From: Wenjunlia tyrosinilytica
Lineage (GTDB): Bacteria; Actinomycetota; Actinomycetes; Streptomycetales; Streptomycetaceae
NCBI RefSeq assembly: GCF_014646055.1
Contig: NZ_BMMS01000010.1
Span: forward strand, 15,674 to 79,673
Length of the DNA stretch: 64,000 bases
Direction of reading: 5' to 3'
Under the pieces are notes generated by a model. It was not told the origin of the DNA. It did not search any database and saw only the letters and a list, made by a program, of their open reading frames with translations. The position numbers were made by a program, and so were the translations under genes. This document shows, piece after piece, positions 36,818-44,982 of the stretch. Each line of letters begins with the position of its first letter. The first letter of the stretch is position 1.

Positions 36818-37180
36818 ATGGGGACACAGCGTGTGACGCGCTCGCTCGCGGTTGCCGCCGCAGGCGCACTGCTTGCCGGTGGAGCGGCCGCGACCGCGGC
36901 GGGTACGGCATCGGCCGCCCCCGCGACATCCGTCACCCAGCAGAAGTGCACCTGGCACAACGGCTGGTGGCAGAAGCATTGGCGCAAGGCCCACTGGGAG
37001 AAGCGCTGGGACAAGGGCCACTGGGAGAAGAAGTGGCATCCCGGCTGGTGGGACAGCCACCACAAGTGGCACAAGGGCCACTGGGAGAAGAAGTGGCACA
37101 AGGGCCACTGGAAGAACACCTGGCGTCCTGGCCACTGGGAGAAGAAGTGGCACAAGGGCTTCTGGGTCTGCCACAAGTAG
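36818..37180 (+). CDS. Secreted Trp/His/Lys-rich repeat protein, novel
   Basis: The 120-residue precursor has a clear signal peptide (basic start, hydrophobic Ala/Gly core, cleavage near TASAAPA, residue 34-37). The mature part of about 80 residues consists almost only of Trp, His, Lys, Gly and Glu, in tandem units around GHWEKKWHKGHW and WxxGWW. It is bracketed by two cysteines (QQKCTWHNGWW at the start and WVCHK at the very end) that could close one disulfide. No family is recognised. The very high His/Trp/Lys content suggests metal binding, wall adhesion or membrane activity, all inference. A near-perfect ribosome site AAGGAGGT lies seven bases before the ATG, arguing for high expression. 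A strong terminator follows. Confidence 0.88.
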   Translation: MGTQRVTRSLAVAAAGALLAGGAAATAAGTASAAPATSVTQQKCTWHNGWWQKHWRKAHWEKRWDKGHWEKKWHPGWWDSHHKWHKGHWEKKWHKGHWKNTWRPGHWEKKWHKGFWVCHK

Positions 37181-37205
37181 CCGTCCACCCGCGAACGGTC
37201 CGAAA

Positions 37206-37232
37206 GGCGCGGCCCCCACGCGGGGCCGCGCC
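37206..37232 (+). terminator. Terminator hairpin after the Trp/His/Lys-rich gene
   Basis: GGCGCGGCCCC (37206-37216) and GGGGCCGCGCC (37222-37232) form a perfect 11-bp stem with loop CACGC, 26 bases after the stop codon. Confidence 0.85.
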
Positions 37233-37328
37233 GTCCGTCCGGGAACGGGTCGGCGCGGGATTCGGGGGATGGCCGGAACGGCGCGGATCGCCGGTCCCGG
37301 ACGGGGCGACCCCCTAGGGTCGTGCGGC

Positions 37329-37709
37329 ATGACGTTCGACGAACTGGCCCGTGCGCCCTATGTCTCCCTCGCCACCTACCGCCGCACCGGCGCCGCCGTG
37401 CCGACGCCCGTGTGGGTGGCCTCGGACGGTGAGCGCCTGTACGTGTGGACGAGGACCGACTCCGGCAAGGTCAAGCGTCTGCGCAACAGCGACCGCGTCA
37501 CGATGACCCCCTGCGACGCGCGCGGGCGCATCCTGGGGGGCGCTGCGACCCGCGAGGGGAGGGCCGAGCTCCTCGACCGGCCCGGTACCGACCGGGTCAG
37601 GGCGCTGATGCGCGACAAGTACCGGTGGCGGTTCCTCGCGGTCGACCTGTCCGGAGCGATGCTGCGCCTCGGAAGGCGTCCGCACGTCGGGATCGCCATC
37701 ACGCTGTAG
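37329..37709 (+). CDS. PPOX-class F420-dependent oxidoreductase
   Basis: This 126-residue split-barrel protein fits the pyridoxamine-5'-phosphate-oxidase-like, F420-dependent group (PPOX class). Recognisable patterns are YVSLATYRRTGAAVPTPVWVA, LYVWTRTDSGKVKRLRN and a C-terminal DKYRWRF...AVDLSG region. Members use deazaflavin F420 or flavin to reduce varied substrates; the substrate is unknown. The ATG at 37329 starts the conserved fold. It is monocistronic. Confidence 0.87.
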   Translation: MTFDELARAPYVSLATYRRTGAAVPTPVWVASDGERLYVWTRTDSGKVKRLRNSDRVTMTPCDARGRILGGAATREGRAELLDRPGTDRVRALMRDKYRWRFLAVDLSGAMLRLGRRPHVGIAITL

Positions 37710-37959
37710 CGGCCATGGCGCCCCGACCGCGGGGCCGCGCCGCCCCGCCGCGCCGGTCCTTCCCCGACTCCGCCGCGCTCACCGGGCCGAGGAATGCCCC
37801 CACCGCCTCGCGCACGTCCTCGCGACCACTCCGGCACCCGGCGTCGCTCAGGGACCGGGTGTCGGACCACGTGCGACATACCGCCATATACGGGCGGGGC
37901 GGCGACAGGGGACCGGCAGGGCCGCCGGGGCGGATGCGAGTGGGTGTGTGCCCGGCGGG

Positions 37960-38361
37960 CTACGCCTGGCGCGGCATCCGCATGGGCCGCGAGCCCGGGC
38001 CGCCGACGTGGGAGAAGGGCTGCGTGCGCCAGTCGAGGCCGGCGGGCAGCGTCAGCAGTGCCGCCGCGACCTCGCGCTCGCCGCCGTCCAGCACGTCCTG
38101 CACGGGACCCGCGTCCTCGACCGACCGGCCGGAGCCGGCGCACACGCTCAGCCCGAACGGGTTCCACGGAGTGGCGCACAGAGCGTGCTCGGGCAGCACG
38201 TCCTCGTCCGCGAGCAGCGCGATCGGCTGGCGGCAGTCCGGGCAGTGGACCCGGAAGATCTCCCAGGTCTCCTCGTCCGTCGTCTCCGAGCCATCGAGGC
38301 CTGCCTCAAGACCGGTCAACTCCTGGACCTCCGAAGCATCCAACGATTCAGAACTGCGCAT
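37960..38361 (-). CDS. Conserved hypothetical protein with Cys motif
   Basis: A 133-residue protein with an acidic N-terminus (residues 1-35, many Ser/Glu/Asp) followed by a Cys-containing part: HCPDCRQPIALL and then two single cysteines (ALCATPWNP, SVCAGSG), which could form a zinc ribbon. No catalytic motif is seen. The ATG at 38361 has GGGGGAGA upstream; earlier in-frame starts at 38406 and 38466 are possible. The first 250 bases downstream (37710-37959) hold no gene. Confidence 0.65.
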   Translation of the reverse strand: MRSSESLDASEVQELTGLEAGLDGSETTDEETWEIFRVHCPDCRQPIALLADEDVLPEHALCATPWNPFGLSVCAGSGRSVEDAGPVQDVLDGGEREVAAALLTLPAGLDWRTQPFSHVGGPGSRPMRMPRQA

Positions 38362-38517
38362 GATCTCCCCCTTGCATGGGCCCACAGGCATCGTGGCCTC
38401 GGCCATAGCGAGCACTTCCCGTCCCGTGACCCGGCTAATCCCACCAGGCCAGGCAACCGGCAGCACTCCGTGTGGCGTCGATCACACTACCCTCGTGCCG
38501 TGTGCTTTCCCGTGCCA

Positions 38518-39591
38518 CTACACGCCGCTTGACGCGCCGTCGGTTCCCCCGCCCCTGCCTCCCCCTCCTCCGCCGCTTCGGCCGCCGCCTCCCGCACCGC
38601 CGTCCGGCTCGGGGTCGCGCTCTGCCTCCGTGCCGCCCTCCGCCTCCGTGCCGCCCTCCGGCTCGGCGTCCACCGCCCGGCGCAACTGCTCCAGCCGGTA
38701 GGGGAGAGGCTCCCACCCCGGCTCGCCCGCCATCTCGTCGTTCAGCCGCACCACGGTGCGGGTGTACGCCCGGGCCAGCCCCCGCGGCATCAGCGGCATC
38801 CCGGGGGGCCGCCGCAGCGCCCGGCCGCCCTCGTCCAGCACCCCCGCGTGGTTGCCGCGCACCGACACCCACAGGGCCGTCGCCGTTCCCCGCACCGGCG
38901 CCGTCAGATGCCTGCGCACCGGCAGCCAGCGCCGCAGGGCCGCCCGCGAGGACGCGGACAGGGGCAGGACCTCGGTGGTGGGCGGACTGACCGAACGGGC
39001 CTGGGGGTGCCGCACCACACGGAGCGTGGTCAGATCGGCGCCCAGGTCCCGCACGTGCATCGCGCACAGCTCACCCGCCCGCGCCCCGGTGTCCAGGACC
39101 ACCCCGATGAGCGCCAGGAGCCGCACCCGCCCCGCGTCCGCCCCGGACCGCTCCGCCTGCTCGGCCAGGTGCCGCTGGAGGAGCGAGCGCTGCCTCGGGC
39201 CCACGGTCGGCCTCGGCTCGGGCACGGCGGGCCGCCGCGGTGCCTCGAACGGCAGCACGGCGGCCTTCGCCAGGATCTCCAGGCAGTCCAGCCGCACCCG
39301 CATGCTCGCGTCCGACGCCCTCGACGGATCCGCCACCTGCCGACTGCGCAGCTCGCCGGCCCGTGCCAGCGCCAGATACGCCTCCACCGTCTCGCCGGAC
39401 AGCAGCGCGGGCAACGAGCGCCGGGCCCCGGCCGCGAATCCCTCCCGCCGCGCTGCCCGTCTCAGCTCGCGCGCCACCCATCGCAGCTGCCGGGCCCGCG
39501 CGGCGCTCACCTCGGGCCGCTCGACGACCTCCTCCACGATCCGGTCCAACCGGTCCAGAGCGGGCAGCGGCCTGCCGGGGACATCAGCCAT
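38518..39591 (-). CDS. Tyrosine-recombinase-like protein with Gly-rich tail
   Basis: The 357-residue protein resembles the core-binding and catalytic domains of phage-type integrases: LLALIGVVLDTGARAGELCAMHVRDLG contains the first catalytic Arg of the family. The later His-x-x-Arg and Tyr are not clearly recognisable, and the last 45 residues are a Glu/Gly/Ser-rich tail with GGTEAE repeats, so catalytic activity is doubtful. No tRNA, attachment site or excisionase lies nearby; it looks like a resident chromosomal gene. The ATG at 39591 lacks a ribosome site but TATCTT lies six bases ahead, so a leaderless mRNA is plausible. It is divergent from the AsnC regulator gene. Confidence 0.72.
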   Translation of the reverse strand: MADVPGRPLPALDRLDRIVEEVVERPEVSAARARQLRWVARELRRAARREGFAAGARRSLPALLSGETVEAYLALARAGELRSRQVADPSRASDASMRVRLDCLEILAKAAVLPFEAPRRPAVPEPRPTVGPRQRSLLQRHLAEQAERSGADAGRVRLLALIGVVLDTGARAGELCAMHVRDLGADLTTLRVVRHPQARSVSPPTTEVLPLSASSRAALRRWLPVRRHLTAPVRGTATALWVSVRGNHAGVLDEGGRALRRPPGMPLMPRGLARAYTRTVVRLNDEMAGEPGWEPLPYRLEQLRRAVDAEPEGGTEAEGGTEAERDPEPDGGAGGGGRSGGGGGGRGGGTDGASSGV

Positions 39592-39626
39592 GAGACAAAG
39601 ATAACGGGCCCAAGCGGCGTTTGTGG

Positions 39627-39655
39627 TGCGCCGACCCCGTCCGGCGCAGTAGGTT
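39627..39655 (+). promoter_or_regulatory. Dyad and -10 element for leaderless asnC-type gene
   Basis: TGCGCCG-N8-CGGCGCA (39627-39648) is a perfect 7-8-7 inverted repeat immediately upstream of TAGGTT (39650-39655), a plausible -10 element eight bases before the GTG start at 39664. The layout suggests a leaderless transcript autoregulated by the AsnC-type protein. Confidence 0.5.
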
Positions 39656-39663
39656 GATCCGCT

Positions 39664-40104
39664 GTGGAGGACCTGGACCGCCAAATCGTGCAGCTGCTCG
39701 TCACCGACGGGCGGATGAGCTACACCGACCTGGGCAAGGCCACTGGCCTGTCCACGTCCGCTGTGCACCAGAGGGTGCGCCGCCTCGAACAGCGCGGGGT
39801 GATCCGCGGCTATGCCGCCATGGTCGACCCCGAGGCCGTCGGCCTGCCGCTGACCGCGTTCATCTCGGTGAAACCGTTCGACCCCAGTGCGCCGGACGAC
39901 GTGCCGGACCGGCTCTCCGACATCAATGAGATCGAGGCCTGCCACAGCGTCGCGGGGGAGGAGAACTACATCCTCAAGGTCCGCGTGGGCACACCCGGAG
40001 AGCTGGAGCACCTGCTCTCCCGTATCCGCACCCTGGCCGGTGTCTCCACGCGTACGACGATCGTCCTGAGCACCCCCTACGAGGCGCGGCCGCCGCTCAC
40101 GTAG
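39664..40104 (+). CDS. Lrp/AsnC family transcriptional regulator
   Basis: A 146-residue feast/famine regulator: N-terminal HTH (LDRQIVQLLVTDGRMSYTDL and STSAVHQRVRRLEQRGVI) and C-terminal RAM ligand-binding domain (AGEENYILKVRV, EHLLSRIRTLAGVSTRTT). Such proteins form octamers and respond to amino acids. The amidohydrolase gene follows within 12 bases and is probably co-regulated. The start GTG appears leaderless. Confidence 0.93.
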   Translation: MEDLDRQIVQLLVTDGRMSYTDLGKATGLSTSAVHQRVRRLEQRGVIRGYAAMVDPEAVGLPLTAFISVKPFDPSAPDDVPDRLSDINEIEACHSVAGEENYILKVRVGTPGELEHLLSRIRTLAGVSTRTTIVLSTPYEARPPLT

Positions 40105-40115
40105 CGTTTGTGCCC

Positions 40116-41750
40116 ATGAGCGAGCGTGAGTCCCGGACCGTCCTGCTGCGGGGCGGCAGCGTCTACAGCCCCGCCGACCCCTTCGCGACCGCGATGGTCG
40201 TCCAGGACGGTCAGGTCGCCTGGATCGGCTCGGACGCCGCCGCGGTCTCGTACCTCGACGCCGTCGACGAGACCGTGGAACTGCGGGGCGCCCTGGTCAC
40301 GCCCGCCTTCACCGACGCCCATGTGCACACCACCGCCACCGGGCTGGCACTGGGCGGACTCGACCTGACCGGCAGCCCCTCCCTCGCGGACGCGCTCGCC
40401 CGGCTGGCCGACCACGCCAGGGCCCACCCCGGCCACCGGGTGGTCCTCGGCCACGGCTGGGACAGCGCCCGCTGGCCGGAGCACCGGGCCCCCACCCGTG
40501 AGGAGATCGACGCCGCGGCACCCGGCCGCGCGGTCTACCTCACCCGCACCGACATGCACTCCGCGGCCGTCTCCGGCGCCCTGCTCGCCGAGGTGCCGGG
40601 TATCGGGGGACTGCCGGGCAACGAGGCCGACGGGACCCTCACCCGCGACGCCCACCACGCCGCACGCCGCGCCGCCCACGCCGCCGTCACCGCCCGGCAG
40701 CGGCTCGACGCCCAGCGGACCGCGCTGCGCCACGCCGCCTCCCTGGGCATCGCCGCCGTCCACGAGTGCGCCGGTCCCGACATCTCCTCCGAGGACGACT
40801 TCACCGGCCTGCTCGGCCTGGCCTCCCGGACCCCCGGCCCGCAGGTGCACGGCTACTGGGCCGAGGCGCTCGTCCCGGGCGATGCCAAGGCACTCGAGCG
40901 CCTCCGCGATCTCGGCGCGGCGGGCGCGGCCGGCGACCTGTTCGCCGACGGCTCGCTCGGCTCCCGCACCGCGTGCCTGCACCAGCCCTACGCCGACACC
41001 GACGGGCACACCGGCACCGCCTACCTCGACGCCGACGCCATCGCCGACCACTTCACCGCCGGCACCGAGGCGGGGTTGCAGGGCGGCTTCCACGCCATCG
41101 GCGACGCCGCGCTCGCCACCGTCGTGGAAGGGGCGCGCAGGGCCGCCGAACGCCTCGGCCTCGCCCGGTTCCGCGCGGCCCGCCACCGCGTCGAGCACGC
41201 CGAGATGCTCACCCCCGAGACCGTCGCGTCCTTCGCCGAGCTGGGCCTGACCGCGTCCGTCCAGCCCGCGTTCGACGCCGCGTGGGGCGGTGAGGACGGT
41301 ATGTACGCGGAGCGCCTGGGCGTGGAGCGGGCGCGGACCCTCAACCCCTTCGCCGCCCTCCTGCGGGCCGGGGTGCCCGTGGCCCTCGGCTCGGACTCGC
41401 CCGTCACCCCGCTCGACCCGTGGGGGAGCGTGCGCGCCGCGGCGTTCCACCGCACGCCCGAGCACCGGATCTCGGTGCGGGCCGCCTTCACCGCCCACAC
41501 CCGGGGCGGCTGGCGGGCCGTGGGGCACGACGACACCGGAACGCTCGTCCCGGGTGCCCCCGCGCACTACGCGGTGTGGGAGACCGAGGACCTGGTCGTC
41601 CAGGCCCCCGACACCCGGGTGGCCAACTGGTCCACCGACCCGCGCTCCGGGACCCCCGGCCTGCCCGACCTCACTCCCGGGCGCGAGCTGCCCCGCCTGC
41701 TGTGCACGGTGGTGGCCGGAGTCGTGGTCCACACGGCGCCGAACGAGTGA
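40116..41750 (+). CDS. Amidohydrolase family protein (YtcJ-like)
   Basis: The 544-residue protein is an amidohydrolase-3 type metal-dependent hydrolase (TIM barrel with small beta domain). Metal and catalytic elements visible: TDAHVHTTA, YLTRTDMHS, HAIGDAAL, HRVEHAEML and GSDSPVTPLDPW. The substrate is unknown; relatives act on N-acyl or cyclic amide bonds. The ATG at 40116 is chosen; GTG two codons earlier is possible. It lies close behind the AsnC regulator. Confidence 0.9.
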   Translation: MSERESRTVLLRGGSVYSPADPFATAMVVQDGQVAWIGSDAAAVSYLDAVDETVELRGALVTPAFTDAHVHTTATGLALGGLDLTGSPSLADALARLADHARAHPGHRVVLGHGWDSARWPEHRAPTREEIDAAAPGRAVYLTRTDMHSAAVSGALLAEVPGIGGLPGNEADGTLTRDAHHAARRAAHAAVTARQRLDAQRTALRHAASLGIAAVHECAGPDISSEDDFTGLLGLASRTPGPQVHGYWAEALVPGDAKALERLRDLGAAGAAGDLFADGSLGSRTACLHQPYADTDGHTGTAYLDADAIADHFTAGTEAGLQGGFHAIGDAALATVVEGARRAAERLGLARFRAARHRVEHAEMLTPETVASFAELGLTASVQPAFDAAWGGEDGMYAERLGVERARTLNPFAALLRAGVPVALGSDSPVTPLDPWGSVRAAAFHRTPEHRISVRAAFTAHTRGGWRAVGHDDTGTLVPGAPAHYAVWETEDLVVQAPDTRVANWSTDPRSGTPGLPDLTPGRELPRLLCTVVAGVVVHTAPNE

Positions 41751-41860
41751 TCCTCGGCGCGCCGATACGGCCGAACGAAGCCCACTCGGCCTGTCGTAGT
41801 GATCTCTGCGGCACCGCACTGACCTGCTGATATCCCGCATTCGTGCAGGTAGGACCACTG

Positions 41861-41891
41861 TTGACAGGCGATGGGCGCGGGCGAGTAGGTT
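41861..41891 (+). promoter_or_regulatory. Strong housekeeping-type promoter
   Basis: TTGACA (41861-41866) and TAGGTT (41886-41891) are separated by 19 bases, close to the principal sigma factor consensus. Transcription would begin near 41898, over 600 bases upstream of lnt, the next gene. Confidence 0.6.
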
Positions 41892-41960
41892 CGGCGCAGT
41901 CCACCACAGGACGTCCGGCCGGGGAACCTCCTCGCGCTCCGTGACCGCGCCTGGGCCACA

Positions 41961-41987
41961 GGCGGCGCGCCAGGCAGACGCGCCGCC
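41961..41987 (+). promoter_or_regulatory. Hairpin downstream of the 41861 promoter
   Basis: GGCGGCGCG (41961-41969) and CGCGCCGCC (41979-41987) form a perfect 9-bp stem with a 9-base loop CCAGGCAGA about 65-90 bases after the predicted start of transcription. It could end a small RNA or act as an attenuator of the lnt-ppm1 operon. Confidence 0.45.
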
Positions 41988-42153
41988 ATTGGGAGCCAGG
42001 TCCAGCGCCCGCGGAACGGGAGTGTGGCCAGCGGGTCCCGGTCGGCAGGTGCGACCCGGGTGGGGCCCGGACGCTCAGTAGACAACGGCTCTAGGTCGAT
42101 CCGCAGCCAGCGGGTTCCAGGTCGGCCCGAAGGGTGTCCGGGTCCCTATCCGC

Positions 42154-42234
42154 CGCGCTGTCCGGCGCTGTTTCCGGCGCTGTTCCGTCGCGCTGTCCGT
42201 CGCGCTGTCCGGTGCGCTGTCCGTCGCGCTCGTG
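42154..42234. repeat. Degenerate 12-bp tandem repeats
   Basis: About six units resembling CGCGCTGTCCGT follow one another with small length changes inside the leader region of lnt. Confidence 0.7.
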
Positions 42235-42527
42235 GCGCGGCCGGCAGCGGCTTGGGCCAGGACTCTGCCGGCCCCGTCGGTGGGCCCACCGGCCCCGGTC
42301 GGCCACGGTGGCTGTTCCGGAGATGCCTTTCGGCCGGTCCCGGACCGGGAATCGTTCTCCTCGCGGGCCCCCACGGCCTCGTCCTGGTCCCGGGAAGCCG
42401 CTCACGAGGCCGATCCGCAGGTCCCGGCACCGGCCGCCCCTCGGCGGTGAACACCTGGGCGCGATCGAACCCCTTCGCACGTTGTACGGTCACCACACGA
42501 ACCGCGAAACCTGGAAGGCCCCAGAGC

Positions 42528-44192
42528 GTGCATCCGCGACCCGACACCCCCACCGTCGCCTCCGCCCCGGAGGGAGCGGCCGACGGTTCCCGAGTGGGCG
42601 TCGCGACCGCCCGCGGCGGCGACCCGGGCGGTGCCGCCCAGCGGCCGAGCAGGCGGCGGCGCCTCGCATCGGCGGCGCGTGCGGCCGCCCCTCGTTCCGC
42701 TCTCGCCGCGGGCGCGGGCCTGGCGCTGGCGGCCGCGTTCCCGCCGTACGGGGTCTGGCCGCTGTCGATCTTCTCGGTCGCGGCGCTGAGCCTGCTCACC
42801 CGTGACCGGACGCCGCGCCAGGGGGCGTGGCTCGGCTTCGCCTTCGGGCTTCCGTTCTTCTTCTGGCTGCTGCTGTGGTTGAGGGTCGTCGGCCTCGACG
42901 CCACCTTCGGCCTGGCCCTGATCCAGTCCCTGTTCTTCGTGCCGCTCGGTGCCGGGCTCAGTCTCACCTCGCGTCTGCCGGGGTGGCCGATGTGGGGCGC
43001 CTGCCTGTGGGTGACCGAGGAGTGGGCGCGCGACCGGGTTCCGTTCGGCGGCTTCCCGTGGGGGCGGCTGGCCTTCGCGAACACCAGCAGCCCGTTCACG
43101 CCGCTGGCCGCGCTCGGTGGCGCGCCGCTGGTGACGTTCGCGGTGGCGCTGGCGGGCATGCTGGTCGCCGCTGTGGTCGTCCATCGGCGCAGGGGGCTGC
43201 CGAGTGTGCGGGCGGTGGTGGCCGCGGGGCTGTTCTGCGCGGTCCTGCTGTGCGGGTACGCGGTGCCGGTGCACACGGCGGCGGCGGACTCGGTGGACAT
43301 CGCGGTGGTTCAGGGCAATGTGCAGAGGGCTGGTGTCGATTTCCTCGGCCGTCCGATGCTCATCCTGAACAACCATGTGAAGGCCACGCTGGATCTCGCC
43401 GACGACATCGAGGCGGGTCGGGTCCGCAAGCCGGATCTGGTCATCTGGCCGGAGAACTCCTCGGACCTGGACCCGTTCCGGACCCCCGCGGCGCGTGCGC
43501 GGATCGAACGGGCCGTCAAGGCCGTGGGTGTCCCGATCCTCGTGGGCGCGCTCGTGGACGGGCCGGACGACAAGCATGTGCGGAACAACGGCATCGTGTG
43601 GGACCCGGTGACCGGTCCCGGGGCGAGCTACACCAAGCAGCACCCGGTTCCCTTCGGTGAGTATGTGCCGTTCCGCGAGGCGTTGAGCAAGGTGATCACG
43701 CGGCTCGACCGGATTCCGCGGGACTTCTGGCACGGTACGCACGACGGTGTGCTCCAGGTCGGTCCGGCCCGGCTCGGTGACGTCATCTGTTTCGAGATCG
43801 CCTACGACGAGATCGTCCGGGACACGGTCAACGCCGGCGGGCGGGCCATCGTCGTCCAGACGAACAACGCGACCTACGGCCGTACCGGGCAGCCGGAGCA
43901 GCAGTTGGCGATGTCCCGGCTGCGTGCGGTCGAGCACGGCCGGGCGGTCGTCACCGCGGCCACCAGCGGCATCAGTGCCGTTGTGGCCCCGGACGGCACC
44001 GTCGAGCAGCGCACTCGCGAGTTCACGCAGGACGTCCTGTCCGCACGGCTCCCTCTACGGGATGAAAAGACGCTCGCCGATCGCGTCGGCGAGTTCCCGG
44101 AGTGGGCGGTAAGTATCTTGGGACTCCTCGCCTGCGCCGCGGAATTGATCCGCGTCCGGCGGGGGCGCGCCGAACAGAAGGGGCAAGCGTGA
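42528..44192 (+). CDS. lnt: Apolipoprotein N-acyltransferase
   Basis: The 554-residue enzyme adds the third acyl chain to lipoproteins. It has about six to seven membrane helices (residues 58-250) and a nitrilase-like periplasmic domain with the Glu-Lys-Cys triad at E309 (VIWPENSSD), K370 (SYTKQHPVPFGEYVPF) and C421 (VICFEIAYDE). The N-terminal 45 residues are a basic, poorly conserved extension. GTG at 42528 has GGAAGG nine bases upstream. It overlaps ppm1 by four bases. In mycobacteria the two activities are fused in one polypeptide, so this adjacency is a split version of that arrangement. Confidence 0.93.
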   Translation: MHPRPDTPTVASAPEGAADGSRVGVATARGGDPGGAAQRPSRRRRLASAARAAAPRSALAAGAGLALAAAFPPYGVWPLSIFSVAALSLLTRDRTPRQGAWLGFAFGLPFFFWLLLWLRVVGLDATFGLALIQSLFFVPLGAGLSLTSRLPGWPMWGACLWVTEEWARDRVPFGGFPWGRLAFANTSSPFTPLAALGGAPLVTFAVALAGMLVAAVVVHRRRGLPSVRAVVAAGLFCAVLLCGYAVPVHTAAADSVDIAVVQGNVQRAGVDFLGRPMLILNNHVKATLDLADDIEAGRVRKPDLVIWPENSSDLDPFRTPAARARIERAVKAVGVPILVGALVDGPDDKHVRNNGIVWDPVTGPGASYTKQHPVPFGEYVPFREALSKVITRLDRIPRDFWHGTHDGVLQVGPARLGDVICFEIAYDEIVRDTVNAGGRAIVVQTNNATYGRTGQPEQQLAMSRLRAVEHGRAVVTAATSGISAVVAPDGTVEQRTREFTQDVLSARLPLRDEKTLADRVGEFPEWAVSILGLLACAAELIRVRRGRAEQKGQA

Positions 44193-44962
44193 ACGACGTC
44201 GGGCAGCGGGCTCATGGTCCGCTCGGCAAGGTGTTGGTGATCATCCCCACCTACAACGAGGCCGACAACATCGAACCGATCGTTGCCCGCGTACGCTCGG
44301 CCGTGCCGCAGGCGCATGTCCTGGTGGCCGACGACAACAGCCCCGACGGCACGGGCAAGCTCGCCGACGGTCTGGCGCATGATGACGATCATGTGCATGT
44401 CCTGCACCGCAAGGGCAAGGAGGGGTTGGGTGCGGCGTATCTGGCCGGGTTCCACTGGGGTATCGACAACGGCTACGACGTGCTGTGCGAGATGGACGCC
44501 GACGGTTCCCACCAGCCGGAGGAGCTGCCCCGTCTGCTGACGGCGCTGAAGAACGCGGACCTGGCGATCGGCTCGCGGTGGGTGACCGGGGGGCGGGTGG
44601 TCAACTGGCCCAAGTCCCGCGAGATGCTCTCCCGGGGCGGCAGCACGTATTCGCGTCTTCTGCTGGGTGTCCCGACGCGGGATGTCACGGCGGGCTACCG
44701 GGCCTTCCGCAAGGAGACCCTGCTGGGTCTGGGCATGGACGACGTCGCCTCGCAGGGCTACTGCTTCCAGATCGACCTGACCCGTCGGGCGCTGGCGACC
44801 GGCTACAAGGTCGTCGAGGTGCCGATCACCTTCGTGGAGCGTGAGCGCGGCGACAGCAAGATGAGCCGGGACATCGTTGCCGAGGCGGTGTGGCGGGTGG
44901 CCGCCTGGGGTGTGGGGGACCGGGTCCAGCGGGTCATGGGGCGGCGCGACACCCGTCGCTGA
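44189..44962 (+). CDS. ppm1: Polyprenol monophosphomannose synthase
   Basis: A 257-residue GT2 enzyme that transfers mannose from GDP-mannose to polyprenyl phosphate, the donor for protein O-mannosylation in Streptomyces. Motifs: VIIPTYNEADNIEPIV, ADDNSPDGTG, CEMDADGSHQPEEL (metal-binding DAD) and GSRWVTGG. No membrane anchor domain is attached. It starts at a GTG overlapping the lnt stop. Protein O-mannosylation also supports phage infection and antibiotic resistance phenotypes in S. coelicolor (established for its homologue). Confidence 0.94.
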   Translation: MNDVGQRAHGPLGKVLVIIPTYNEADNIEPIVARVRSAVPQAHVLVADDNSPDGTGKLADGLAHDDDHVHVLHRKGKEGLGAAYLAGFHWGIDNGYDVLCEMDADGSHQPEELPRLLTALKNADLAIGSRWVTGGRVVNWPKSREMLSRGGSTYSRLLLGVPTRDVTAGYRAFRKETLLGLGMDDVASQGYCFQIDLTRRALATGYKVVEVPITFVERERGDSKMSRDIVAEAVWRVAAWGVGDRVQRVMGRRDTRR

Positions 44963-44982
44963 GCGCCAGGCACAATTGGTTC

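Larger units (their letters stand above)
41751..42527. other. Long gene-free region before lnt
   Basis: This 777-base gap contains a strong-looking promoter (41861-41891), a perfect hairpin (41961-41987), a run of 12-base GC-rich repeats (about 42154-42234) and a second possible -10 element near 42485. The frames through it are Arg- or Pro-rich and not coding-like. It may be a long leader or contain a small RNA. Confidence 0.55.

Noticed and set aside
37881-37897. CCGCC-N7-GGCGG dyad
   Set aside because: Short GC half-sites are expected by chance at this base composition and no gene start is near.
38518-39591. An integrated mobile element around the recombinase-like gene
   Set aside because: No tRNA, direct repeats, excisionase or replication genes nearby; flanks are conserved chromosomal genes and the tail suggests a non-canonical protein.
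40077-41858. A 593-codon minus-strand frame
   Set aside because: Antisense to the amidohydrolase with intact metal-site motifs; Gly/Val/Arg-rich shadow.
42024-42527. A 168-residue N-terminal extension of Lnt
   Set aside because: Arg/Gly/Pro-rich and encoded by repeats; the GTG at 42528 gives a protein of family length with the first membrane helix near residue 60.
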